DNA of 15,714 bases from Chloroflexota bacterium. Lineage in GTDB: Bacteria > Chloroflexota > Limnocylindria > Limnocylindrales > CSP1-4. How positions within the stretch are numbered: the stretch's first letter is position 1; each line of letters starts with the position of its first letter. The translations under genes were made by a program, and so were the position numbers. This document shows, in pieces, positions 6,623 to 13,701 of the stretch. Below the pieces are notes generated by a model. It was not told the origin of the DNA, ran no database searches, and saw only the letters and a list, made by a program, of their open reading frames with translations. Location: the NCBI GenBank assembly GCA_013813905.1, contig JACCQX010000192.1, positions 1 through 15,714 of the forward strand, read 5' to 3'.

Positions 6623-7659
6623 TGCGCATCATCCCGCTCCTATCGCTGGTAAGCCTGCTGGGTGCCGGTTGCTCAGGAACGGTCGCGCCGACCGCCATCC
6701 CGAGTCACTCCCCGACAGGGATCCCGAGTCACTCCCCGACAGGGATCCCGGTACCGACCGCCACCATCACAGCTCCCGAACCTCCTGATCCGACAGCGAT
6801 GCCCAGTGCCACAGCCACGACCTCTGTCGCGCCGCCCACCAGTCCGCCGAGATCCCCATCCGCGTCGCCCGGCCCCTCGACCCGGGGCGAGATAGCCGAG
6901 GTCTATCTCCAAGGGCCGTTCGGGTCGCTGGACGGGGAGGACTCGCCACCAGGTGAGAGTGCTGAGCCGGCTGAGCTGCGGCCACTCGACCAGTATGCGC
7001 AAGGGGCGAACCTGAGCATCGGCCTCCGGGACGTGCAGCTCGACTTCCTCGATTGGACCGTAAGCCTAAGCCCGCTTCGAGAGCCGGCCGGCGGCGGGAC
7101 CATCGTGCTGTCGGAGGGGCCCGGACCGGAGGATCGGACCGACTACATCGACCTCGTGGGTCCGGAGGCCGGAGAGTGGCTGCTTCATTTGGAGGCACGG
7201 ATCGTCGACTCAGCGGCGGCTTCCTACCACTGGCGGCTCCTCGTGCCCGAGCGTGACATGCCTCTGAGCGGCGAGCTGGAGGTCCCCCCTCCCGAACTCC
7301 TCATCGACGTCGGGCGGCGGAGCGTTCCAGCCGAGATGGGCGGCGGCTGCTACGTGTACAGCTGCGGGGACATCGGCGGCTTGACCCCGGCGGACCGCCT
7401 GCCGCGGATACGCACGGATCAGGGCGTCATCGTGATGCGACTATCCGACCGGTCCCCTTTCCTGGGCTGGCACGTCACCGGCTGGCCGGTCGACGGCAGT
7501 CGCCACGAGTCACGCTCCTTCGGTCGAGGCAAAGCGGCGGAGGGCACCCTTGAGGAGAGGGTTTCGCTGCCGCCGGGCGACTGGTACACGAAGATCGACC
7601 TGAAGTTCGACCTGGAGCGGGGAGATCTCAACTACTTCCTGCGTGTCACCGTGGACTGA
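6622..7659 (+). CDS. Lipoprotein of unknown function with Pro/Thr/Ser-rich stalk
   Basis: I do not recognise this family. The 345-aa product opens with a short signal and lipobox LLGAGC (Cys17), so it should be anchored to the outer face of the cell membrane. Residues about 20-88 are a low-complexity Pro/Thr/Ser/Ala stalk that includes two copies of IPSHSPTG encoded by a perfect 24-bp DNA repeat. From about 90 onward the sequence looks like a compact extracellular domain, rich in predicted beta strands (GEWLLHLEARIV, YHWRLLVPER, GVIVMRLSD, FLRVTVD) with two cysteines near 238-243 (GGGCYVYSCG). Its ATG overlaps the stop of the metalloprotease gene by one base, with AGGAGA five bases upstream, so the two are co-translated. 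It might hold, guide or inhibit the protease, but that is inference from position only. Confidence 0.85.
   Translation: MRIIPLLSLVSLLGAGCSGTVAPTAIPSHSPTGIPSHSPTGIPVPTATITAPEPPDPTAMPSATATTSVAPPTSPPRSPSASPGPSTRGEIAEVYLQGPFGSLDGEDSPPGESAEPAELRPLDQYAQGANLSIGLRDVQLDFLDWTVSLSPLREPAGGGTIVLSEGPGPEDRTDYIDLVGPEAGEWLLHLEARIVDSAAASYHWRLLVPERDMPLSGELEVPPPELLIDVGRRSVPAEMGGGCYVYSCGDIGGLTPADRLPRIRTDQGVIVMRLSDRSPFLGWHVTGWPVDGSRHESRSFGRGKAAEGTLEERVSLPPGDWYTKIDLKFDLERGDLNYFLRVTVD
6697..6744 (+). repeat. Perfect 24-bp tandem repeat, two copies
   Basis: The unit ATCCCGAGTC...GACAGGG occurs twice without mismatch (6697-6720 and 6721-6744), and ATCCCG begins a third copy. It lies in frame in the lipoprotein stalk and encodes IPSHSPTG twice. 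Perfect identity at third codon positions implies recent duplication or slippage; copy-number change would alter stalk length without a frameshift. Confidence 0.9.
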
Positions 7660-7668
7660 CCCAGGGCG

Positions 7669-7965
7669 TCAGGCAGGCGAAGGCTCCGCGAGGATCGCGC
7701 TCTCCGGCGCGGCCGGGAATAGGGACGTCTGCGCCCCTTCGGGCAGCATCCCGCCCAACACCTTCTGAAGTGCGAGGATGTGGGCACACGTCTGCCAGCT
7801 CTCGAAGTAGTGGCAGTTGCAGTTCCAGGTCTCGGCATCGAGCGACACGCGATGCGTGTCGTTGTCCCCGCGAAAGGTGACCGAGAGCCGGTCCATGGAG
7901 ATCCGGTCGGTCTCGCGAGCGTAGCGATTCGCCTTCTCGATCTTGCCGATGACACTGGAATGCAT
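7669..7965 (-). CDS. Small stand-alone SWIM zinc-finger protein
   Basis: The 98-aa product carries the zinc-binding pattern CxC-x8-CxH of SWIM domains: Cys49, Cys51, Cys60 and His62 in WNCNCHYFESWQTCAHI. SWIM domains bind zinc and usually contact DNA or protein, often inside larger helicases or recombination factors; here the domain is almost the whole protein. Residues 1-45 are charged and probably form strands (MDRLSVTFRGDNDTHRVSLD). The tail after 72 is Ala/Pro-rich and likely flexible. The ATG is well supported by GGAGGG nine bases upstream (7975-7980). The stop lies nine bases from the stop of the convergent lipoprotein gene. It is on the same strand as the downstream-numbered isomerase gene but separated from it by 169 bases, so it may have its own promoter. 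Its specific role is unknown. Confidence 0.85.
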   Translation of the reverse strand: MHSSVIGKIEKANRYARETDRISMDRLSVTFRGDNDTHRVSLDAETWNCNCHYFESWQTCAHILALQKVLGGMLPEGAQTSLFPAAPESAILAEPSPA

Positions 7966-8134
7966 CCGGTCAGACCCTCCTACCAGGACCCGCCGGCAGC
8001 CGTCGACGAGCCCCTTCCTGGCGCCGGGCGACGATCTGCGGCGTCGTCGCGACCGACGCTGAGCGATGACCTAGCCTACATCAGCTCCTGGGTCCTCGAC
8101 CATCCCCCAAGTGGCCCGGAGGCACGTCCTGCGA
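7966..8134. other. Intergenic spacer with a small hairpin
   Basis: These 169 bases separate the isomerase stop from the SWIM gene start, both on the minus strand. A 6-bp stem GCGTCG/CGACGC with a 7-base loop sits at 8041-8059 but has no T-tract on either strand, so it is at best a weak terminator or processing site. TAGGCT on the minus strand (8072 to 8077) could be a -10 for the SWIM gene. I see no open frame here that looks coding. Confidence 0.3.
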
Positions 8135-9226
8135 CTATTCGTCGTCCTCGTCGGGCAGGGACATCCGATCCTTGACGTACGAGATGGCCTCTACCGGAGA
8201 GGGATCCACGCCGTAGAGGAAAGCGAGGTACGTGCTCACGTAGTCGCCCAGAACGATCCCTGAGACAGCCTGCTGGAGCCGTCCCTCACCCGCCACGGGC
8301 ACGACCTGGTGCCCGATCTGTGCGGCCCCCAGCAGCTCCGCGGACAACGAGGCGCGGAGGCGACTGCGCGGGTGCTCCGAGGGAGTCGCCAGGAACACGA
8401 CGTACAAGTGGTCCCGGATCGACTCGGGCTGGGCGTAACCCACGACGCTGTTGTGCGTGGCCTCCGGCAGTTCCTCGGTCACTGCCATGGTCTTGCCATT
8501 CTCGTTGAGCTGCGTCTTCCAGCGCCGCGCTACGGCGACCAGCGGGCCGCTCGCCTCGATCACCGGCAAGCGATCGACCAACGTCCAGGCCAACTGCTTG
8601 GCCGGGTTCCGCTCGCTCGGCGTGTCCGGTCCGCTGGCTTCCACGCCGGCCGTGGCGGCACCTACCGCGGCACGGATCTCATCATCCTGGAGATCGAGCA
8701 GGCCGGCCCGCTCCAACAGTCCGGAGAGGAGCGTCAGCGAATACCCCACCGCGGCGCGCGGCTGGCCCGCGCCCGGAAAGTCGAGCAGCGGGAGACCGGC
8801 CTTGCGTGCCACGTCCAGCAGCGGCCCGCCGGTGCTTATCACAGCCACGGGGCAACGTCGCTCCAGCGCCGTGCTCAGAGCGCTGATGGTCTCCTCCGTG
8901 GCACCGCTGTAGCTGCTGGCCACGACGAGCGTGTCCCGATCGACCCAGGCCGGCAGCTCGTAGTCACGTACGACGATGAGCGGCGCCTTGAGCCGGTCGG
9001 CGAAGATGCCGTGCACCAGATCGCCACCGATGGCCGAGCCACCCATCCCCAGCAGGGCTACGGAGCGCAGGCCGCGGTGACTGTCCGGCAGCTCCAGGCC
9101 GCGCGTGCGCTGCCAGGCATCGCCGATCTGCGCGGGGATGCCACCGATGGCGGCGAGCATGCCGGCCTGATCGAAGCGGCGCATCGCGCCCAGGTCATCG
9201 AGCAGACCCCCCACGCCCGCGGACAC
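8135..9226 (-). CDS. Bifunctional phosphoglucose/phosphomannose isomerase
   Basis: This enzyme interconverts fructose-6-phosphate with glucose-6-phosphate and mannose-6-phosphate, feeding both glycolysis and GDP-mannose synthesis in the cytosol. The 363-aa product has two SIS sugar-phosphate domains. Visible motifs are GMGGSAIGGD (60-69), SYSGATEET (105-113), STGGPL (131-136), ERNPAKQLAW (205-214), and ELPEATHN (252-259) with the Glu/His pair expected at the active site of archaeal-type Pgi/Pmi enzymes. The open frame runs further upstream to 9415, but that part overlaps the mutase gene and is nonsense; GTG 9226 is preceded by GAGGGGAG at a seven-base distance and gives the family's usual length. 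One base separates it from the mutase stop, so the two are one operon. The acidic C-terminus (PDEDDE) is probably disordered. Confidence 0.93.
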   Translation of the reverse strand: MSAGVGGLLDDLGAMRRFDQAGMLAAIGGIPAQIGDAWQRTRGLELPDSHRGLRSVALLGMGGSAIGGDLVHGIFADRLKAPLIVVRDYELPAWVDRDTLVVASSYSGATEETISALSTALERRCPVAVISTGGPLLDVARKAGLPLLDFPGAGQPRAAVGYSLTLLSGLLERAGLLDLQDDEIRAAVGAATAGVEASGPDTPSERNPAKQLAWTLVDRLPVIEASGPLVAVARRWKTQLNENGKTMAVTEELPEATHNSVVGYAQPESIRDHLYVVFLATPSEHPRSRLRASLSAELLGAAQIGHQVVPVAGEGRLQQAVSGIVLGDYVSTYLAFLYGVDPSPVEAISYVKDRMSLPDEDDE

Positions 9227-9227
9227 G

Positions 9228-10715
9228 CTAGGACTCCCCTCGCACCAGCAGCTCCCCCTCGGCGAGCATCGCATCGCGACGCTCCGCTCCCGTGGCCTCC
9301 ACGTAGACCCGCACCAGCGGCTCCGTGCCGCTGAAGCGGACCAGCAGCCAGGAACCGTCTTCGGTCCACCACTTGAAGCCGTCCTTGGTATCCAGCGCGA
9401 GTGAGCGCACCACATCCTGCCCGGCGATGGCCGTCGGCGCCTGTTCCCGCAGGTCGGCCATCAGCCGCTCCTTGCGCTGGGGATACGTGGCGCGCTCGGC
9501 GTGCACGTCGATGCGCAGATAGAAGGAAGGCCCGGCGAGGGAGTGGAGATGCTGGACGATGCTCGACACCGGCCAGCGGCCGGCCTCACGCTCGCGCATG
9601 AACAGGTCGAGCAGCAGCAGGTCGGCGTAGATGCCGTCGCGCTCCGGCAGGTGCATCCCGAAGCCGTAGCCACCCGACTCCTCGCCGCCCATCATGGCGC
9701 CCGTCTCGATCATCTTGGGTCCCACGTACTTGAAGCCGACCGGCGTCTCGTGGACATCGACCCCGTAGCGCTCGCCCAGCCGCCCAACCATGGAGGTCTC
9801 GTTCACGGTGGAGACGACCGGCTCGCGCATGCCACGATGCTCGACCAGGTAGTACATCAGCAGGCCCATCACCTGGAGCTGGTGGATGAACGTGCCCTGC
9901 TCGTCCGCTGCGCCGGCGCGATCGGCGTCGCCATCGAGCAGCAGGCCCAGATCGAAGCCGCCGCCGGCGAGCAGGCCCAAAGCCTCGTCGATGTGCGGTC
10001 GGATGGGCTCCGGGTTGACGCCTCCGAACCAGGGATTGCGCTCGCGGTGGATCTCCTCCACGCCGAGACGCCCGCCCCCAAGGAGGCGCGATATCCAGCC
10101 CGCGCCCGAGCCCCACATAGGCTCCACCAGGATGCGCATGTCCGCTTGACGGAGGCGGTCCATGTCGAGCGTCCGGCGCACGAAGCTCTCGTAGCCCGGG
10201 AAGGGATCGAAGCGCTCGACCAGGCCGGCTGCCTCAGCCTCGGCGAAGGGACGGGTCGGCGGCCGGTCCCCAGCCCGTTGGCCGATGGTGGCCTCCAGCG
10301 CAGCCAGGATCTCCGGGCCGGCAGCCGCCCCGGATGCGGACTTGACCTTGAAGCCGTTGTCCGTCCAGGGGTTGTGCGACGCGGTGATCATCACCCCGCA
10401 CGCGGCGCCGCGCTCCACCACCTCGTACGACGTCATCTGGGTGGGGATGGCCGTCTCCGCGAAGGCGACCCTTATGTCGAAGGCCAGCAGCACCTCGGCC
10501 GCCGCCTGGGCGAAGTACTCCGAGGCGAAGCGGCGGTCATAGCCCACCACCACGCCGCGCTCCCGGCTGCCCTGGTCGAGCACGTACTGCGCCACGCCCT
10601 CCGCGCAGCGGCGCACGTTGTCGTAGGTGAACTCCTCGGCGATCCGGGCTCGCCAGCCGTCCGTCCCGAAGACGATGGGGGGCATCGGGATGGCCGGTGT
10701 CATGGTCTCTGTCAC
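9228..10715 (-). CDS. Phosphoglucomutase/phosphomannomutase
   Basis: This alpha-D-phosphohexomutase moves phosphate between C6 and C1 of glucose or mannose, making the hexose-1-phosphate used for nucleotide-sugar synthesis. Starting at GTG 10715 (495 aa) all four family signatures are present. They are the catalytic phosphoserine loop TASHNP (111-116, Ser113), the metal loop DGDADR (261-266), the sugar-binding loop GEESGG (344-349) and the phosphate-binding loop RFSGTEP (460-466). FGTDGWR (16-22) is the usual N-terminal strand. An open frame extends to 10784, but AAGGAG (10725-10730) sits nine bases before GTG 10715; ATG 10703 is a second choice. The isomerase gene follows after one base. Glucose versus mannose preference cannot be read from sequence; the neighbours (isomerase, ManC) suggest mannose. 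Confidence 0.94.
   Translation of the reverse strand: MTETMTPAIPMPPIVFGTDGWRARIAEEFTYDNVRRCAEGVAQYVLDQGSRERGVVVGYDRRFASEYFAQAAAEVLLAFDIRVAFAETAIPTQMTSYEVVERGAACGVMITASHNPWTDNGFKVKSASGAAAGPEILAALEATIGQRAGDRPPTRPFAEAEAAGLVERFDPFPGYESFVRRTLDMDRLRQADMRILVEPMWGSGAGWISRLLGGGRLGVEEIHRERNPWFGGVNPEPIRPHIDEALGLLAGGGFDLGLLLDGDADRAGAADEQGTFIHQLQVMGLLMYYLVEHRGMREPVVSTVNETSMVGRLGERYGVDVHETPVGFKYVGPKMIETGAMMGGEESGGYGFGMHLPERDGIYADLLLLDLFMREREAGRWPVSSIVQHLHSLAGPSFYLRIDVHAERATYPQRKERLMADLREQAPTAIAGQDVVRSLALDTKDGFKWWTEDGSWLLVRFSGTEPLVRVYVEATGAERRDAMLAEGELLVRGES
9234..9241 (-). promoter_or_regulatory. Shine-Dalgarno that sets the isomerase start at GTG 9226
   Basis: The minus strand reads GAGGGGAG inside the last codons of the mutase gene, seven bases before GTG 9226. 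It decides against the long upstream extension of the same reading frame. Confidence 0.8.
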
Positions 10716-10724
10716 GCAGGCGGA

Positions 10725-10730
10725 CTCCTT
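10725..10730 (-). promoter_or_regulatory. Shine-Dalgarno that sets the mutase start at GTG 10715
   Basis: The minus strand reads AAGGAG, nine bases before GTG 10715. It lies in the 59-base gap shared with the divergent sulfotransferase gene. Confidence 0.65.
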
Positions 10731-10762
10731 GGACGGTGAGGAGGATGGTACCCCGCGCCGCG

Positions 10763-10768
10763 TATCCT
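10763..10768 (+). promoter_or_regulatory. Candidate -10 box for leaderless sulfotransferase transcript
   Basis: TATCCT fits TANNNT and ends six bases before GTG 10775, so transcription would begin at or next to the start codon. No -35 match is seen. No Shine-Dalgarno precedes this GTG at normal spacing. Confidence 0.45.
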
Positions 10769-10774
10769 TCGGCC

Positions 10775-11554
10775 GTGGACCCATCCCCTCCCCGACCGAT
10801 CTTCGTCATCGGCTGTCCGCGCTCCGGCACGACCCTCCTGCGGCTCATGCTGGATTCCCACGAGCGGCTGAGCTGTGGCGAGGAGACCCACTTCCTGCGG
10901 GACCTTGCCTCCACGGTGGGGGCCCATTGGCCGCTGCTGGAGACGTACGGCATCCCGCGCGAGTACTGGCTCCAACGGATCCGCGCCTTCTACACCGGCT
11001 TCCAGACCGACTACCTCGAGCGCCGGGGCAAGCAGCGCTGGGCGGAGAAGGACCCCACCTACACGCTGGTGCTGCCCTTCATCCACGAGCTCTTCCCGGA
11101 CGCTCAGTACGTTCACCTGGTCCGCGATGCGTACGACGTGGTGGCCTCCTTTCGCGACCGATGGGGCTACCGCTCGGCGCTCCGCGTGGCCCGCGGGGAG
11201 TGGGCGCGCTACGTCGGTGCCGGCCGCGACTTCGGCCAGCGGCTGCCCACTCAGCGCTACCACGAGCTGCGCTACGAGGCCCTGGTGGCGGACCCCGAGC
11301 CGGCCCTTCGTTTCCTGCTCGAGTTCCTGGGCGAGCCTTGGGATCCGGCCGTGCTGCGCTTCCATGAGGCGCCGCACGATGCCACCGAGCGCTACACGCG
11401 GTTCACCGCTGAGCGGCGTCGGGAAGGGGGCGACGAGGGAGCGGTCTACCGGTCGCGGGTGGGCGCTGGGCGGCGCGAGCTCGATCCGGTGCTGCGGGCC
11501 GTCGTGCGCAGGGGGGCGGGACCGCTGCTGCGTGAGCTGGGCTACCGCGCGTGA
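10775..11554 (+). CDS. PAPS-dependent sulfotransferase family protein
   Basis: This should transfer a sulfuryl group from PAPS to a hydroxyl or amino group of a glycan, lipid or small molecule. The 259-aa product (from GTG 10775) starts almost directly with the 5'-phosphosulfate loop GCPRSGTTLL (13-22). Next are EKDPTYT (91-97) and the 3'-phosphate element VRDAYDVVASF (116-126; Arg117 and Ser125 are the likely PAPS contacts). RYEALVADPEPALRFLLEFLGEP (166-188) follows, a block common to the sulfotransferase superfamily. No signal peptide or membrane segment is visible, so it is probably cytosolic. ATG 10745 is an alternative start, but a purine-rich AGGAGG touches it with no spacer. The stop overlaps the next gene by four bases (GTGA), linking it to a GT4 glycosyltransferase, which suggests a glycan acceptor. 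Acceptor identity is unknown. Confidence 0.85.
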   Translation: MDPSPPRPIFVIGCPRSGTTLLRLMLDSHERLSCGEETHFLRDLASTVGAHWPLLETYGIPREYWLQRIRAFYTGFQTDYLERRGKQRWAEKDPTYTLVLPFIHELFPDAQYVHLVRDAYDVVASFRDRWGYRSALRVARGEWARYVGAGRDFGQRLPTQRYHELRYEALVADPEPALRFLLEFLGEPWDPAVLRFHEAPHDATERYTRFTAERRREGGDEGAVYRSRVGAGRRELDPVLRAVVRRGAGPLLRELGYRA

Positions 11555-12648
11555 GGGTCGGCTACCTTCATCTGGGTCGGAAGGGCGGCGGGGTCCACCG
11601 GTACGGCCGGATGATCGCCGAGGCAGCCCGCGCCAGGACGGACCTGGCGGTCCTGGACGTGGACGCCGGCGAGCGCGAGACCGATCGGCATCGACTGGCG
11701 GCCGCCGGCCGGGCACTCATGGCGGTCGACGTGGTCCATCTTCAGTGGAAGCCGGCCGACTGGGGCGGCGGCCTGCGCGCCCTGGCCCGGCTGCGCGCGT
11801 TCGTGGGTGCGTGCGAGCGACCGCTGGTCGTCACCCTGCACGATGTCGTCGCGCGCGACACGGTGCGGCGCCGCTGGTTCGGCATCGATGCCTGGGCCCT
11901 CCGCTGGCTCGCTCGTGCGGTCGGCAGACGCGGCGGGCGTCTCGTCGTCCATGCCGACGAGGAGGTTCGGCGGTTGGCGGGCCTCGTGCCCGGCGAACGG
12001 ATCGCCGTCGTGCCGCACTTCGTGGAGGAGCGCGAGCGTCCGGTCGACGGGGTGGCCGCCGCCGATGCCGCCCGAGAGGCGCTCGGCCTGGGCGGGAAGC
12101 GCGTCATGTCCATCCTGGGCTTCATGGTCCGACGCAAGGGCTACCGCCTGGCCATCGAGGCGCTCCGATACCTGCCGCCCGACGCAGTGGCCCTCTTCGC
12201 TGGGGGACCCATCGCCGGCCGCGAGGCGCGCGCTGACGAGCTGCGGGCCTACGCCCGGCAACAGGGTGTGGCCGAACGGGTGGTCATCACGGGCTACGTT
12301 GCCGCGGACCGCCTGGAGCAGGCACTGGCGGCCACGCACGTGGCGCTGTGCCCCTTCCGCGACATGTCGGCGTCTGGGTCGCTGTCCACGTGGATCAGCA
12401 CGGGCCGGCCCATCGTCACCTCCGACCTGCCCCAGTTTCGGGAGTACGACGAAATGGAGCCCGGCGCGCTCCGGATCTTCCAGCCGCTCAGCGGCGAGTC
12501 GCTGGCGGCCGCCGTGCAGGCGGTGCTGGATGAAGGGCCGCCGCTTCGGGACCCTCGTGTCGTGGCGCTGGGCGAGCGACTGGCCACGCCCCGCGTCGTC
12601 GAGCACTACCTGGAGGTTTACGGGGCGGCTTTGGCTGCATCGTCGTGA
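11551..12648 (+). CDS. GT4-like glycosyltransferase
   Basis: This is a GT-B fold glycosyltransferase, predicted to add a sugar from a nucleotide-sugar donor to a growing glycan or lipid at the cytosolic face. It has 365 aa. The N-terminal Rossmann half has the glycine-rich GGGVHRYGR (12-20), VVHLQW (61-66) and VVTLHDVV (93-100). The C-terminal half has SILGFMVRRKGYRLAIEAL (187-205), ALFAGGP (214-220), VVITGYV (244-250), and a donor-site region CPFRDMSASGSLSTWISTGRPIVTSD from residue 267. That last region replaces the more usual EGFGLP-type loop of GT4 enzymes with SASGSL. The GTG start overlaps the sulfotransferase stop by four bases with only a weak Shine-Dalgarno, so it probably depends on coupled translation. 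GDP-mannose is a reasonable donor given the neighbouring genes, but this is not shown. Confidence 0.88.
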   Translation: MRVGYLHLGRKGGGVHRYGRMIAEAARARTDLAVLDVDAGERETDRHRLAAAGRALMAVDVVHLQWKPADWGGGLRALARLRAFVGACERPLVVTLHDVVARDTVRRRWFGIDAWALRWLARAVGRRGGRLVVHADEEVRRLAGLVPGERIAVVPHFVEERERPVDGVAAADAAREALGLGGKRVMSILGFMVRRKGYRLAIEALRYLPPDAVALFAGGPIAGREARADELRAYARQQGVAERVVITGYVAADRLEQALAATHVALCPFRDMSASGSLSTWISTGRPIVTSDLPQFREYDEMEPGALRIFQPLSGESLAAAVQAVLDEGPPLRDPRVVALGERLATPRVVEHYLEVYGAALAASS

Positions 12649-12716
12649 CCGGACCAGATCGCGCGGACCCACTCCTAGCCCGGACGATCGCCTGTAGCCA
12701 GTCGAGCGTCAGCGAC

Positions 12717-12725
12717 TGCTATCGT
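12717..12725 (+). promoter_or_regulatory. Candidate extended -10 promoter for the GT2 gene
   Basis: TGCTATCGT matches the extended -10 form TGnTANNNT. It lies in the 129-base gap between the GT4 and GT2 genes and predicts a leader of about 45 bases before TTG 12778. No -35 is evident. Confidence 0.35.
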
Positions 12726-12765
12726 CGCCAGCGACAGTTCCCCTGATCGGTTTAGCCACCCCTTT

Positions 12766-12769
12766 GGAG
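12766..12769 (+). promoter_or_regulatory. Shine-Dalgarno favouring TTG 12778
   Basis: GGAG is eight bases before TTG 12778 but only two before TTG 12772, so the second TTG is the better start of the GT2 gene. Confidence 0.5.
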
Positions 12770-12777
12770 TCTTGACG

Positions 12778-13674
12778 TTGGATCGTGCCCCGATCACTGC
12801 CGTTCTCATCACCCTCAACGAGGAGCACAACCTCGCATACTGCCTGCGCAGCCTTCGCTCGTGGTGTGACGAGATCATCGTGGTGGACATGCTGAGCGAA
12901 GACAGGACGCCGGAGATCGCCGCGCGCTATGCCGACCTGGTGCTGCCCCACGAGCGGATCATGGCCTTCGACAGGGCTCGCGGCGCGGGCATCGACCGCG
13001 CGCGGAACGAGTGGATCGTGGTCGTGGATGCTGACGAGCTTATCCCGCCCCGACTCGGTCGATGGATCGCGGACTGGGTCAGGCAGGGGCCACTGCACGA
13101 TGTCGCATTGCTGCCCCGTGTCAACGTCTTCCTGGGTCGCTGGATCCGGAGCAGCAATTGGTGGCCGGGCTTGCCCAGGCTCTTCCGCCGCCAGTCGATG
13201 CGAATCTCCGATCAACTGCACCGTGGCCTTCAGCCCGTACCGGGTGCTCGGGTCAAGCGCCTCCCCAAGGATCCACAGCTCTCGATCTGGCACTTCTCGT
13301 ACGGCAGCCTGGACTCCCTCACGGAGAAGACGAATCGCTACACGACCATCGAAGCGCGCCAGGCCATCGCCCGCGGCCGACCCTCTCCCAGGCCCTGGCG
13401 GCTGTTCCCCAAGGCGTTGCGGGCCCTGTGGTCCGACTACGTCATGCGCCGGGGGTACCGCGACGGGATGGCGGGCCTGACGTACGCGATCAACCGCGCC
13501 TACTACCGGTACCTCTCCATGGCCAAGCGCTGGGACGAGCGTCACGCACCGGGTCGACAGGCTAGATACCACCAGATGCGAGAGGAGATCCTACGCGGCT
13601 ACATGGCGACGGACGGATCAGCGGATGTCGCGTCATCGGACGCGCCCTTGACCGACCGGTCCCAAGACTCTTAG
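12778..13674 (+). CDS. Family 2 glycosyltransferase (WaaE-like)
   Basis: This is a GT-A fold transferase, predicted to act on a lipid- or glycan-linked acceptor at the membrane's inner face. The 298-aa product begins with the strand ITAVLITLNEEHNLAYCLRSL (from residue 6), typical of the WaaE-like GT2 group. It continues with DEIIVVDMLSEDRTPEIA (31-48) and the metal/nucleotide motif VVVDADELIP (81-90; Asp84 and Asp86). A basic, Trp-rich middle follows (RWIRSSNWWPGLPRLFRR, 121-138) with HR at 148-149 and WHFSYGS (171-177). The C-terminal helices (205-255) are basic and amphipathic and may sit on the membrane; no clear transmembrane span is seen. The start is TTG 12778, supported by GGAG eight bases upstream; TTG 12772 is the alternative. 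The last 20 residues look disordered. It converges on manC with 27 bases between stops and no visible terminator. Confidence 0.88.
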   Translation: MDRAPITAVLITLNEEHNLAYCLRSLRSWCDEIIVVDMLSEDRTPEIAARYADLVLPHERIMAFDRARGAGIDRARNEWIVVVDADELIPPRLGRWIADWVRQGPLHDVALLPRVNVFLGRWIRSSNWWPGLPRLFRRQSMRISDQLHRGLQPVPGARVKRLPKDPQLSIWHFSYGSLDSLTEKTNRYTTIEARQAIARGRPSPRPWRLFPKALRALWSDYVMRRGYRDGMAGLTYAINRAYYRYLSMAKRWDERHAPGRQARYHQMREEILRGYMATDGSADVASSDAPLTDRSQDS

Positions 13675-13701
13675 GGCCATAGCGCCGATCGCCCTGTCGT
13701 A

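Noticed and set aside
6660..6895. Pro/Thr/Ser-rich stretch as a repeat array or CRISPR
   Set aside because: Only two perfect 24-bp copies exist, directly adjacent with no spacers, and they are in frame in a lipoprotein.
8041..8059. Hairpin as a rho-independent terminator of the isomerase operon
   Set aside because: The stem is only six pairs and no T-run follows on either strand.
9227..9415. N-terminal extension of the isomerase frame
   Set aside because: It overlaps the conserved end of the mutase gene and reads as Trp/Cys/Arg-rich nonsense; GTG 9226 has a good ribosome-binding site.
9501..10739. 412-codon plus-strand open frame across the mutase gene
   Set aside because: It mirrors a gene with all four phosphohexomutase signatures and has no recognisable domain or ribosome-binding site.
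11542..12672. 376-codon minus-strand open frame over the GT4 gene
   Set aside because: It is a shadow of a clear glycosyltransferase and has no family motif.
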